DNA of 64,000 bases from assembly GCF_029910235.1 (NCBI RefSeq), contig NZ_CP112874.1, positions 2,170,001-2,234,000 of the forward strand, written 5' to 3'. The notes below the pieces were generated by a model. That model was not told the origin of the DNA and did no database searches. It worked only from the letters and a program-made list of their open reading frames with translations. Both the position numbers and the translations under genes were made by a program. This document shows, piece after piece, positions 1 to 8,086 of the stretch; the stretch's first letter is position 1; the number at the start of each line of letters is the position of its first letter. This DNA is from Pseudanabaena galeata CCNP1313. Its GTDB lineage: Bacteria > Cyanobacteriota > Cyanobacteriia > Pseudanabaenales > Pseudanabaenaceae.

Positions 1-93
1 TTGAGCAACAGTTGCCAGAGTTTCAGGCGATTGATTTTTGAGATAGTCGAGTAAAAGGTTGTTGGAGGAGTTTAGCTCGCCAAGGTTAAACAT
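1..93 (-). CDS. DUF760-like protein, N-terminal fragment at window edge
   Basis: An open frame runs from an ATG at 93 on the minus strand out of the window. The 31 visible residues contain LLLDYLKNQSPETLATVAQ, which resembles the start of cyanobacterial DUF760 proteins (NSLLxYLQxLSPETVAQL). These are small conserved proteins of unknown function. Only the N-terminus is present, so the family call rests on one short motif. The gap to ssb holds no other gene. Confidence 0.45.
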   Translation of the reverse strand, partial: MFNLGELNSSNNLLLDYLKNQSPETLATVAQ

Positions 94-191
94 AATCGGT
101 TACCTACATCTTTAATGAAAATATCTAAAATATATTCTTACTGATGCGATCGCTGAGTTTTGGGTAGGAAAACCGTATTTAACCGAATAGA

Positions 192-229
192 AAATTTTAA
201 AAGCCTTGCTAAGCAAGGCTTTTAAAATT
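192..229 (-). terminator. hairpin overlapping the end of ssb
   Basis: A near-perfect inverted repeat (arms AATTTTAAAAGCCTTGCT) overlaps the ssb stop codon and is flanked by A/T runs on both sides. It is consistent with a bidirectional rho-independent terminator. Confidence 0.6.
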
Positions 230-599
230 AAAAATCGTCGTCATAGCTGCCGCTACTATTGCTAGCTGCTTCATTATCTTTGCGAGAACCAAGTAGATCT
301 AGACGATCAACACGAATTACAGGTTTTTGCCGCTCGTCACCTGTAGTGCGATCGTTCCAGCGATCAAATTTGAGTGATCCTGATATACCGATTAGGCTCC
401 CTTTTTTAACAAAATTTTTGGCAACTTCAGCGGTTTTGTCCCACATTTCTAAGTCAAACCAATCGGGTGGATCATCACGGTTGCTGGTATTGCGATTAAC
501 TGCGATCGTGAAGTTGCAGACTACTTTGCCAGACTCGAAATATTTAACTTCAGGATCACGTCCTGCACGTCCAACTAGATGAACTTTGTTTAAGGTCAT
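228..599 (-). CDS. ssb: Single-stranded DNA-binding protein
   Basis: This 123-residue protein has one OB fold over about residues 1-105, starting MTLNKVHLVGRAGRDPEVKY, with the expected FTIAVNR and GSLKFDRW strands. The tail ends in SYDDDF, the acidic C-terminal tip through which SSBs recruit replication and repair partners. It binds ssDNA as a tetramer. It is shorter than the E. coli protein because the flexible linker is very short, as in the compact cyanobacterial paralogs. The start is the ATG at 599. It is transcribed alone, with a terminator-like hairpin over its stop codon. Confidence 0.9.
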   Translation of the reverse strand: MTLNKVHLVGRAGRDPEVKYFESGKVVCNFTIAVNRNTSNRDDPPDWFDLEMWDKTAEVAKNFVKKGSLIGISGSLKFDRWNDRTTGDERQKPVIRVDRLDLLGSRKDNEAASNSSGSYDDDF

Positions 600-644
600 A
601 GAAAAATTATCAAAAAAGATTTAGACATCTGCATTTTATAGCAA

Positions 645-835
645 AACCCCAAAATAGAGGCGACACTTCGTGTCGCCTCAGCAACTCTCATTAGGAAACC
701 AATTTTGGTGTTTCCAGCGCCGAAGGCGCTGGAAACACCAAAATTGGTTTTTTGAAAGCCCGCCAACGACGGGCTTTCAAAAAACCGATTTTCATAATGA
801 GAATTGCTGATGTCGCCTCTATTTTGAGCTATGGA
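645..835. repeat. Nested palindromic repeat (~190 bp, MITE-like)
   Basis: The outer arms are AAAATAGAGGCGACA near 650 and TGTCGCCTCTATTTT near 810-826. Inside lie three separate hairpins: GAGGCGACACTTCGTGTCGCCTC, a long perfect one around 699-752 (arms of CCAATTTTGGTGTTTCCAGCG type), and GAAAGCCCGCCAACGACGGGCTTTC. The piece CTCATTA/TAATGAG forms another arm pair. The layout suggests a non-autonomous element with small hairpins inserted inside larger ones. It fills the gap between two minus-strand genes and its 3' edge reaches the stop of the beta-helix gene. Confidence 0.7.
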
Positions 836-2496
836 TTAATTGACTCAATCCTTGCTGATAAGCCTTGTTGCGCGAGGCGAGACACTTGGACTTCAGCAAT
901 ACGGCGATCGCTATAGGCTCCAATCTGCACTACTAAATAGCCATTCAGCCGCGAAGCAAAGGAATTCGGCACAATTTGACGTACTTGAGCAACGACATTT
1001 GGTGAAGAAACAGGCACAACCACTCGATATCGAGGTTGGTTTTGGGGTCTAAAACTGGTATTTGCTAGTGGCGCAATTAGAATTGGTTGATTGACAGGTT
1101 CACCACTAGGTGGACGCGATCGCACAGGGGGCAAACTGGTGGTAATTTCAGGGTTAGCAGGTATCGGAGAGTTAAAACTTCTAGGTGTAATTCTGACAAT
1201 CACAGAAGTAACAGGCTCATACCAGAAAGGATTGTTTGCTTGAATGCCTTGATTGGGGGTAGAAGATGTCGATCTAAACAATGCGGGTGGATTATCAAGG
1301 GGAGGCGCAAGATTCATGGGCTGACTGGCTGCAATCTGTTGTTCTAGTTGTTGGTTGATATTGGCAAAGCGATCGCTTTTGGGCGCAGTTGGTAAGGGCT
1401 TACGTACCGCCACATTTGCCGTTGTCGTATTTGTCGAAGGACTAGTAAGATTATTTGCAAATAGATTGGATGGCGGACGCACACCCGACAATTGCAAATT
1501 TCCCTTTACTCTTTTAATGTCCAATTGATTGCCAATCACAGCAACCGCATTACGGCTGACGTTTTGCAAATCGAATGTGCCATTTCCCTGAAAAGTGTTG
1601 TTACCATCATCGTTAGACTTACCCAGATCTGGCTTAGCAGTATCAGAAATGGTTACGCCATAGGCTCGATTATTGACGATCGCATTGCCGCGCAAAATTG
1701 GCTTGGCGTTAGATTGGATTAAGAGTCCATTTTGATTTTGCGTAAAGGTATTTTCCGTGATTTGTGGAGCCGCATTTTGGCGAATACTCATGCCAAAAGT
1801 AGTTTGTTGAAAGAGGTTGCCACGAATATCTGGACTGGCTTCACCCTCGATCGCTAAGCCACTAGTTCCATTGCGAAAGAACTGATTGGCAGAAATAATT
1901 GCCGTTGATTTGCCCGTAATCAAGCCGCCATCTTGCTGATTATCGATAAAAGTATTATTGGCGATCGCAGGACTCACATTTTCAATCCACAGTCCATAAC
2001 CTCTAGGATTAGGATTGGTGACAGTCACACCCCGCAATTCTGAACCGTCACTAAGAGCGATCGCCACATTTTGAGGAAACCCTGATCCTGTGCGTAGGGT
2101 TCCCCCGCCTAAAATTATGATGCCTTTGCCTTTATTGGCTTCATTACCCCGCAATGTCACATTAGGGCGTAGTCGCATTGGGAACTGCTCACCCGTAGCG
2201 CTGCTGTAGGTTCCATAGGCTAGCTGAATAATCTGTCCAGCCTGAGCGCGACTCAACGCATAGGTAACTGTTTTGAATGGTGAATTACTACTTCCTTGAT
2301 CGGGGCGATCGCTACCTGTTTGGGGATTTACATAGATGATATTTTGGGCGATCGCTGATGCGCTAGGCGATGTCTGTGATTGAGCGGCCACAGGGGAGGC
2401 GATCGCTAAGGTTGGCGACAAGATTGCGATCGGAAGCAAATAAATCAGGTTTTGAAAAATAAAGCCTTGAAATGTTTTACAGATGCTCATTTTCAT
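829..2496 (-). CDS. Secreted DUF1565 beta-helix protein with SPOR-like C-terminus
   Basis: The 555-residue protein begins with a signal peptide (hydrophobic about residues 13-33, probable cleavage after AAQS). The segment at about 53-80 (IYVNPQTGSD...SPFKTVTYAL) is the DUF1565 signature. It is followed to about residue 330 by right-handed parallel beta-helix repeats of the N-x-F-x-x-N-x-x-G type. A proline- and asparagine-rich linker leads to a C-terminal segment (about 490-555) with LVVQIGAYSDRRIAEVQVSRLAQQGL, typical of SPOR peptidoglycan-binding domains. This suggests an exported envelope protein, perhaps binding or modifying polysaccharide, held near septal or denuded peptidoglycan. No catalytic residues can be assigned. 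Confidence 0.75.
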   Translation of the reverse strand: MKMSICKTFQGFIFQNLIYLLPIAILSPTLAIASPVAAQSQTSPSASAIAQNIIYVNPQTGSDRPDQGSSNSPFKTVTYALSRAQAGQIIQLAYGTYSSATGEQFPMRLRPNVTLRGNEANKGKGIIILGGGTLRTGSGFPQNVAIALSDGSELRGVTVTNPNPRGYGLWIENVSPAIANNTFIDNQQDGGLITGKSTAIISANQFFRNGTSGLAIEGEASPDIRGNLFQQTTFGMSIRQNAAPQITENTFTQNQNGLLIQSNAKPILRGNAIVNNRAYGVTISDTAKPDLGKSNDDGNNTFQGNGTFDLQNVSRNAVAVIGNQLDIKRVKGNLQLSGVRPPSNLFANNLTSPSTNTTTANVAVRKPLPTAPKSDRFANINQQLEQQIAASQPMNLAPPLDNPPALFRSTSSTPNQGIQANNPFWYEPVTSVIVRITPRSFNSPIPANPEITTSLPPVRSRPPSGEPVNQPILIAPLANTSFRPQNQPRYRVVVPVSSPNVVAQVRQIVPNSFASRLNGYLVVQIGAYSDRRIAEVQVSRLAQQGLSARIESINP

Positions 2497-2650
2497 GTAC
2501 GGATTGCTTCCCTTAAATTTGCTGAAGTTACTGAACAGGACTTGGGCAGATGGGCTAGAAATATTAAATCTAAATTAAATTTAAAACCCTAGTCTTAAGA
2601 ATCATAAACTACCCTAAGTTCACAACTATGGCAAGAGCAACAAGTCAGAG

Positions 2651-2676
2651 GGTAAAAGCGACGCTTTGCGTCGTCT
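2651..2676 (-). terminator. hairpin after ABC permease gene
   Basis: The inverted repeat GTAAAAGCGACGC/GCGTCGTCTTTAT lies directly downstream of the permease stop codon. It is a probable terminator, though no long T tract follows. Confidence 0.4.
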
Positions 2677-3528
2677 TTATCCTTTGACTCCAATACTAGC
2701 TTCGGTAGGAATGATGTAGCGTTGTAGAAATACAAACACAATAAATACTGGAAGCATCGAAATCGCGGAACCAGCGGCAATTAATCGCCAATCCTCAGAG
2801 AAGGCACTTGCCAGACTAGCAATCCCCCTCGGCAATGTATAAAGCTCAGCCTTATCAACGATCACCAATGGCCACAAAAAATCGCCCCACATCGCCACAA
2901 AGGTGAATACTGCGAGGGTAGTCAGAGCAGGACGCGCCGCAGGTAACATCACATGCCACCAAATCCCTAAACTAGAGCAACCATCCATACGTGCTGCTTC
3001 TTCCATTTCCTTAGGAACGCTTTGAAAGGCTTGACGCAGTAGAAATATGCCGAAAGCTGAAATTACATAGGGGAAAATCAAACCAGCATAAGTGTTTTTG
3101 AGGTTTAGCTGCACCGCCAGAATATAAAGGGGAATCATCGTAATTTGAAACGGAATCATGGTTGTACCAACGATCGCCCAAAATATAGAATCCCGTCCTT
3201 TAAAATCTAGTCTGGCAAGGGGAAAGGCTGCGAGGGAGCAGAATAGCAAATTTAAAATTACGGTGATGCTGGAAACAAAAAAGCTATTCCAAAGATAAAG
3301 ATCGAAGCGGGAATTTTTCCAGACCTTAAGGAAATTCTCAAAAGTAGGCTGGGCGGGTAAGAGTTGCGGTGTAGCCTGAAAAATATTTTCGCTAGGTGAT
3401 TTAAAAGCGGTACTTACTAACCAGAGCAAAGGAAAAACCGTTAAAGTTGCGATCGCAATTAAAAGGATAAATTGAAAAGCAATTTGTAAATTAGTCAGTG
3501 ATGATATTTTTCGATCTTTTTTCTTCAT
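2677..3528 (-). CDS. Carbohydrate ABC transporter permease (MalG/UgpE type)
   Basis: Six hydrophobic segments are visible. The conserved EAA loop reads EEAARMDGCSSLGIWWHVMLP, the contact site for the ATPase subunit. This places it in the MalG/UgpE half of sugar or glycerol-phosphate type importers, in the inner membrane. An ATG six codons upstream (3546) is possible; I prefer the ATG at 3528 because the charged start MKKKDRK leads directly into the first membrane helix. No MalF-type partner, binding protein or ATPase is adjacent, so it must pair with subunits encoded elsewhere. The substrate cannot be predicted. Confidence 0.8.
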   Translation of the reverse strand: MKKKDRKISSLTNLQIAFQFILLIAIATLTVFPLLWLVSTAFKSPSENIFQATPQLLPAQPTFENFLKVWKNSRFDLYLWNSFFVSSITVILNLLFCSLAAFPLARLDFKGRDSIFWAIVGTTMIPFQITMIPLYILAVQLNLKNTYAGLIFPYVISAFGIFLLRQAFQSVPKEMEEAARMDGCSSLGIWWHVMLPAARPALTTLAVFTFVAMWGDFLWPLVIVDKAELYTLPRGIASLASAFSEDWRLIAAGSAISMLPVFIVFVFLQRYIIPTEASIGVKG

Positions 3529-3558
3529 AGTTGAACAAAACAACACTTTGACTAACTA

Positions 3559-4224
3559 TCATGCCACCTTTGCTGTGTGTAGATACGAGAAAGATGTCAG
3601 AGTGATTGTGTGTGGATACTTTTCAGATTGTTTCTTCAAAAACTCAATAAATTGCTCTACTAATATTGGTTCATACCAACCTTTTACTGTTTCTTCTAGA
3701 ATTATTTCGATGGCTTTTTCCGAACTAAAAGTTCTCTTATAACTACGAGTATGTGTGAGTGCATCATATATATCTACAAGTTGAACAACTCTTGCTAAAT
3801 ATGGAATGTCTTTTTTGGATAAGCCTTTAGGATAGCCCGAACCGTCCCAACGTTCGTGATGGCATTGAATAATGGGAATAATCGGTTCAACTTCTTTGGG
3901 GAAAAGTAGGGTTGCGTTATCAATTGTGGGATGTAATTTCATAAATTCCCATTCATGATGCGATAGCCCAGATGGTTTATCTAAAATATTTGAAGAGATA
4001 GAACATTTGCCAATGTCATGCAAATAAGCACCCCAAATTAAAGTCTGAAGCTCTAGATCTGACAACTGCAAAAACTCTCCAAAATATCTGGATAAAATTG
4101 ACAAGTACTTGCAATGTAAATATGTCGGGGAATGAAGTGTATAAATTATTTGTTTTGTAGAAGGTTGCAACAGATTGGATAATCCTAAAATCTGAATATC
4201 ATATTCCCTAGAATAATCACTCAT
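3559..4224 (-). CDS. HD-GYP domain phosphodiesterase
   Basis: This 221-residue protein is almost entirely one HD-GYP domain. HDIGK supplies the HD metal ligands, and HHERWDGSGYPKGL contains the second histidine pair and the GYP signature. The trailing VVQLVDIYDALTHTRSYK is also canonical. Such enzymes hydrolyse cyclic di-GMP. There is no receiver, GAF or PAS domain, and the first ~35 residues are the only non-catalytic part, so any signal input must come from a partner. It reads away from the transposase fragment on its other side. Activity is inferred from intact motifs. Confidence 0.85.
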   Translation of the reverse strand: MSDYSREYDIQILGLSNLLQPSTKQIIYTLHSPTYLHCKYLSILSRYFGEFLQLSDLELQTLIWGAYLHDIGKCSISSNILDKPSGLSHHEWEFMKLHPTIDNATLLFPKEVEPIIPIIQCHHERWDGSGYPKGLSKKDIPYLARVVQLVDIYDALTHTRSYKRTFSSEKAIEIILEETVKGWYEPILVEQFIEFLKKQSEKYPHTITLTSFSYLHTAKVA

Positions 4225-4559
4225 AAGAAAAAATTCCCAAATATTTAAGTCTTAGACCAGTTGAGCAATACACTCTAGACTATTTCATTCCCTTTGCACT
4301 AAAGCTTTAAAAACTGTCTTTGACTGATTAGCATAATTTGCTTATGGGTAGAGATACAGCTACCATATTACATAGTAAATAATCAAGTCAAGTTAAATTG
4401 TTACAATGTATACTGCGAAACATACTGTGAAATTTATGAAAAATTGACGGCTCTCCACTAGGAATATATCTTCGTGTGAACATCATAAATCAATTTTAAA
4501 AGCCATAAATAATAATCTTCCTAAAAATCTACCATTTGCATTGCATCTAAATTTATTTA
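4225..4559. other. AT-rich intergenic region, no gene seen
   Basis: This stretch between the HD-GYP gene and the transposase fragment is AT-rich. It presumably holds the HD-GYP promoter, transcribed leftward. I see no convincing reading frame, RNA gene or palindrome in it. Confidence 0.4.
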
Positions 4560-4610
4560 ACGTGAGTTCGATATAGCCATTTGCGGCGTGCTTCGCACGC
4601 CGCAAATGGC
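4560..4610. repeat. Family A palindromic repeat, left half only (copy A1)
   Basis: It begins ACGTGAGTTCGATATAGCC and contains the hairpin CCATTTGCGGCGTGC/GCACGCCGCAAATGG. Full family A copies are about 115 bp with 14-bp terminal inverted repeats (TAACGTSAGTTCGA). Here only the left half is present and it joins directly onto the truncated transposase frame. Confidence 0.7.
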
Positions 4611-5404
4611 AGAAGATTGGAAGCCATCCACGAGAAAAAGTAAGTGCGGGGCAAGTGGTGAAAGCAATGATTTTGAACTGCATGGGATTCTTGACAGCTC
4701 CATTGTATTTATTCAGTGACTTTTTTATAGGAAAAGCGACAGAACATCTAATCGGAACAGGAGTAAAAGCAGAATATTTGAACGATAGTCGCTTAGGGAG
4801 AGTGATGGATCAATTATATGAATATGGGATCACGCTAATATTTGTGAAGATAGCGACGGAGATGTGTAAACGATTTGGTGTAAGCGTGAAGAATACACAT
4901 CTTGACGGCACAAGTATGTCAGTGCATGGGAAGTATCAAACAACGGAATCAGGAGAGGAAAATTTAGTCGAAGAAGACTCATCTGAACCAATAGCGATCG
5001 CAATTACGCAAGGGTACTCACGAGACCATCGCCCAGACTTGAAGCAATTTACATGGCATTTACTGACCAGTGAAGAAGAAGAGATTCCGATATTCATGAA
5101 TGTTGCAGATGGGAACAAAATAGACCAAAGCGCTTTTCCAGAGGTAATCCAAGCATTTCAGACAGAATGGGAAGGAGAACAACCAGAATTGTATGTAATG
5201 GATGCAGCCTTCTATAGTGAAGCAAATCTGAGGGAATTTGGTAACAGCATCGATTGGATTAGCCGAGTACCAGCAACGATAAAAGCTGCACAGGAATTAA
5301 TCCAAACTTTATTGCCCGAACAATTTGGTGAACAGCAAGACCACAAAGGTTATCGTTTTTGTCCTGTACTAAGATTAAACAGATATTCCTTTCCTAGCAA
5401 ATAA
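4610..5404 (+). pseudogene. IS1634-type (DUF4277) transposase fragment
   Basis: The frame can be read upstream of the first GTG (4655) as IGSHPREKVSAGQVVKAM, the conserved N-terminal region of IS1634-type DUF4277 transposases. It continues through HLDGTSMSVHGKY (first catalytic Asp region) and LYVMDAAFYSEANL (second Asp). It ends abruptly at 5404 in a non-homologous tail RYSFPSK, before the catalytic Glu region. About half of the usual length is left. The 5' end is cut exactly by a family A palindrome. It should be inactive, a relic of an insertion sequence. Confidence 0.75.
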
Positions 5405-5517
5405 TATACTAGTTAACAAAAATACAACGACACTTTTGCGAATTAAAAACTATCCATAGCAAGGTCTTTAAAATATAAATTGGCTACGCCATTTTATGTT
5501 TTGGTATAAATTTGTAA

Positions 5518-5610
5518 TATAGCGATCCTAAATGATTTGTAAGATTTGGAGGGTTGTGAGAGTGCGCCACGAAGGGGCGAACTCTCACAACCCATTTAGG
5601 ATTGCTATAT
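5518..5610. repeat. Family B palindromic repeat (copy B1)
   Basis: The ends are ATAGCGATCCTAAAT and ATTTAGGATTGCTAT. Inside is a strong hairpin, GGGTTGTGAGAGTGCGCC against GGGCGAACTCTCACAACCC, with one imperfect arm. Further copies are at 10666 and 13074, with a fragment at 36349. Confidence 0.75.
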
Positions 5611-5681
5611 TACCTTATGTTGCATTTATTTTATAAGTAACCATATTAGAGTGATAATTAATCTCGGGGTGGGGAAATGAC

Positions 5682-5798
5682 AAACCTTAATTTAGGTGAA
5701 GTCTACGAGCAAGTTAAGCATCATAATTAATCCTCATGATTCTGCGAACCTCAAAAAAGGTTTTCGCGCTTGTTTTGATTAACAATAAATTAAGGTTT
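5682..5798. other. Leader region with 13-bp inverted repeat upstream of the globin operon
   Basis: AAACCTTAATTTA at 5682-5694 is perfectly complementary to TAAATTAAGGTTT at 5786-5798, 57 bases before the globin start. The enclosed 91 bases contain a 17-codon frame from ATG 5678 with no recognisable homology. It could form a long-range stem in the 5' leader of the operon. No known riboswitch class is recognised. Confidence 0.3.
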
Positions 5799-5854
5799 AG
5801 ATAGCATCTCTACCAAAAGCTTCTCAGTTAACTATCATAAAGAGTGAATCATCT

Positions 5855-6412
5855 ATGGTACTCGATCCTCAGGCTTTCATGACAACGATGGAGAAACGTA
5901 TATCTTTCTCAGATTCTGACAAAGCCATACTTAAAACAAATGCTGCATGGGGAAGTTCGATCGCATTGCAAATGGCAGAAGTCTTTTATGCCTACCTTGC
6001 TCGCGATCCCGAAATGAATGAAATCCTTAATGCTAAGGAAGGTAGAATGCACCGCTTAAATGAGACCTTCATTGAGTGGTTTGGGGAAATGTTTACAGGT
6101 ATGGATAATTGGGGAAGCGCCTATGCTGCGCGTCGTTGGCGGATTGGATTAGTGCATGTGCAGATCGGGATCGGTCCACAGCACGTTGTTCCTGCGATGG
6201 CAACTGTTGTTAATGAAGTTGGCAAACAACTTAAGTCTTCAGGGCTTAGTGATGACTTGCGGGAGTCATTGGGTAGAATATGCATGATCGATCTTGCGTT
6301 TATTGAACAAGCCTATGTTGAAGTTTCTTCACAGGCAGTTCTAAGGGAAACTGGATGGACTGAAGGTCTGTTTAAGCGTATGATTTCTACAGGGGCGGCG
6401 GGCATGAAATAG
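5855..6412 (+). CDS. Protoglobin-family heme protein
   Basis: This 185-residue protein matches the sensor/protoglobin fold. RRWRIGLVHVQIGIGPQHV has the spacing typical of the F helix, with His101 the likely proximal heme ligand. The pre-globin helix and the FxxYLARDPE segment are also present. There is no attached methyl-accepting, diguanylate cyclase or kinase domain, so it is a stand-alone globin of normal length. It heads a co-directional run with V4R-like, roadblock, GTPase and DUF4388 genes, so it may provide oxygen or redox input to that switch. Function in the cluster is inferred only from context. Confidence 0.75.
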   Translation: MVLDPQAFMTTMEKRISFSDSDKAILKTNAAWGSSIALQMAEVFYAYLARDPEMNEILNAKEGRMHRLNETFIEWFGEMFTGMDNWGSAYAARRWRIGLVHVQIGIGPQHVVPAMATVVNEVGKQLKSSGLSDDLRESLGRICMIDLAFIEQAYVEVSSQAVLRETGWTEGLFKRMISTGAAGMK

Positions 6413-6442
6413 GAATGCCATTTAAAAAACATTGAGGTTATT

Positions 6443-6901
6443 ATGCGTACCGAACTTGGTGATTTTAGTAGTATTGTTTGTTTTAAAGCGGTAGTGACTG
6501 GGACTGAAGAAGCCCTAGGTGAAAAAGCGGCGGCGATCGCGTTGATCTCCGCAGGTCGCAATCGCGGTAAGCAACTTGCTGAACAGCTTGGAATTAAAGG
6601 GAAGAACATTTCTCATGACGAACTTGTTTCCCTTCTTCAAAAAGCTTTGGGTAAAGACGGGACAAAACTTTGCATTGTAGACAAAATTGAGGAAACCGAT
6701 GCATCAATCAAGGTCTACTGTCGGGAAACAATTTGCTCTGCTGGTGAACCCGAAGGTTCTCCTCGTAAACTGTCTTTTACATTGGGAGCAATTCAAGGTG
6801 TGCTGGAGCAGCTTGAGGGAAAACGTCTGCGCGGCAAGCAAACAGAATCTGTTTTGCGCGGCGGTTCCCATGATGTGATTGAGTATGAGGTTATCGGTTA
6901 G
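6443..6901 (+). CDS. V4R/Bet3-like small protein (tentative)
   Basis: The 152-residue protein is not firmly recognised. Its layout resembles V4R (4-vinyl-reductase-like, Bet3-related) domains: an N-terminal helix with SAGRNRGKQL, a central FTLGAIQGVLEQLEGK segment like the helix preceding the ligand pocket, and a C-terminal beta end ESVLRGGSHDVIEYEV. Bet3-type proteins regulate small GTPases in eukaryotic TRAPP, and a Ras-like GTPase and roadblock protein follow here. That makes a regulatory or scaffold role plausible. It starts 30 bases after the globin stop and is probably co-transcribed. Confidence 0.4.
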   Translation: MRTELGDFSSIVCFKAVVTGTEEALGEKAAAIALISAGRNRGKQLAEQLGIKGKNISHDELVSLLQKALGKDGTKLCIVDKIEETDASIKVYCRETICSAGEPEGSPRKLSFTLGAIQGVLEQLEGKRLRGKQTESVLRGGSHDVIEYEVIG

Positions 6902-6989
6902 CTGCATAATCTTTTCACTAAGTCTACAAAACTAAGTCTACAAAACTAAATCTACAAATAATTCAAAATTCAAAACAAGGAGAAAGATA

Positions 6990-7361
6990 ATGGGTATTAA
7001 CGTTGCGAAGCTGGAAAGTATTTTACAAAATCTGGTAACCAGCACCAGTGATGTCCAAGGAGCAGCCCTAGTATCGCCCGATGGCTTGCCTCTAGCTTCT
7101 ACTTTACCAAGTGGAATGGACGAAGAGAGGGTATCAGCGATGTCAGCCGCAATGCTCTCTCTTGGCGAGCGCATTGGTAATGAGCTAGCTAGAGGGGTGA
7201 TCGATCGCCTGTACGTTGAAGGCGACAAAGGCTATGGCATCTTGACCAGTTGCGGTGAGGAGGCTGTATTGTTGGTATTGGCAAGTAAAGCCGCAAAACA
7301 AGGTTTATTGATGCTGGAAATCAAGCGAGTGACTGGTGATCTGAAGGCGGCTCTTGCCTAG
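6990..7361 (+). CDS. Roadblock/LC7 domain protein (MglB-like)
   Basis: This 123-residue protein is a single roadblock/LC7 domain: LESILQNLVTSTSDVQGAALVSPDGLPLAS, then a helix LSLGERIGNELARG, and strands ending in AVLLVLAS. A good ribosome-binding site (AAGGAGA) lies 7 bases before the ATG. Roadblock proteins such as MglB dimerise and act as GTPase-activating partners of MglA-type GTPases. The gene 90 bases downstream encodes such a GTPase, which supports the pairing. Confidence 0.88.
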   Translation: MGINVAKLESILQNLVTSTSDVQGAALVSPDGLPLASTLPSGMDEERVSAMSAAMLSLGERIGNELARGVIDRLYVEGDKGYGILTSCGEEAVLLVLASKAAKQGLLMLEIKRVTGDLKAALA

Positions 7362-7377
7362 TTAAATTTTCTAGTTG

Positions 7378-7410
7378 AATTTTCACGGATGCTATGCGTC
7401 CGTGAAAATT
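7378..7410. terminator. hairpin between roadblock and GTPase genes
   Basis: Perfect arms AATTTTCACGGA/TCCGTGAAAATT enclose a 9-base loop. No U tract follows. It may attenuate or stabilise the transcript inside the cluster rather than end it. Confidence 0.4.
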
Positions 7411-7450
7411 ATATTGATTAGATAGCTATAGGCAAAGAATAAAAAAATTT

Positions 7451-7990
7451 ATGGAAATTATGCGTTTGGTTGTAGCTGGAACTGTTGGGGCGGGGAAGTC
7501 AACTTTTATTCGGACAGTAAGTGAAATCGATGTTGTTGATACCGATCGCTGCGCCACAGATGAAACAGCAGAAATAAAACATAAAACTACGGTCGCGATG
7601 GACTTTGGTAGATTGACCTTTGGACCTGAGATGGCTTTACATATTTACGGAACTCCCGGACAACAGCGCTTTGACTTTATGTGGGATATTTTGATTCGCA
7701 AAGCCCATGCTTTCATTCTCCTAGTTGCAGCCCATCGTCCCCATGAGTTTCGTTATGCAAGGCGCATTCTCAGTTATATGAATCGACGGGTGCAGATTCC
7801 TTACATCATTGGGATTACCCATATGGACTGTGAAGGTGCATGGTCAAGTGAGAATATCAAGCTGGCGTTGGGTTTTGTCGATGAGAAAAATCAACCCCCA
7901 GTGATCGTTTTAAATGCAGAGGAGCGCGATACAGTTATTCAGGCGATCGTCGCTTTGGTGCAATACTATATTCAAAGGTCTGCTGCTTGA
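7451..7990 (+). CDS. Ras/MglA-like small GTPase
   Basis: The 179-residue protein has a P-loop GTVGAGKST, a switch-II motif GTPGQQRFDFMW (DTPGQ-like with G in place of D) and a G4-like THMDC in place of NKxD. This pattern is seen in bacterial small GTPases of the MglA/GTP-ATP-binding domain 1 group. A second ATG at 7460 (MRLVVAG) is an equally good start. With the roadblock protein just upstream it probably forms a polarity or motility switch. The variant G4 makes strict guanine specificity uncertain. Confidence 0.85.
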   Translation: MEIMRLVVAGTVGAGKSTFIRTVSEIDVVDTDRCATDETAEIKHKTTVAMDFGRLTFGPEMALHIYGTPGQQRFDFMWDILIRKAHAFILLVAAHRPHEFRYARRILSYMNRRVQIPYIIGITHMDCEGAWSSENIKLALGFVDEKNQPPVIVLNAEERDTVIQAIVALVQYYIQRSAA

Positions 7991-8086
7991 TGTGATTGTT
8001 TATTCTAGCTACATAACAGCCAAAAACAAGTTGATCCAAATCTTAATAGACTATAGCTCTAAGCATTTACTCTCTAATTTACAGTT

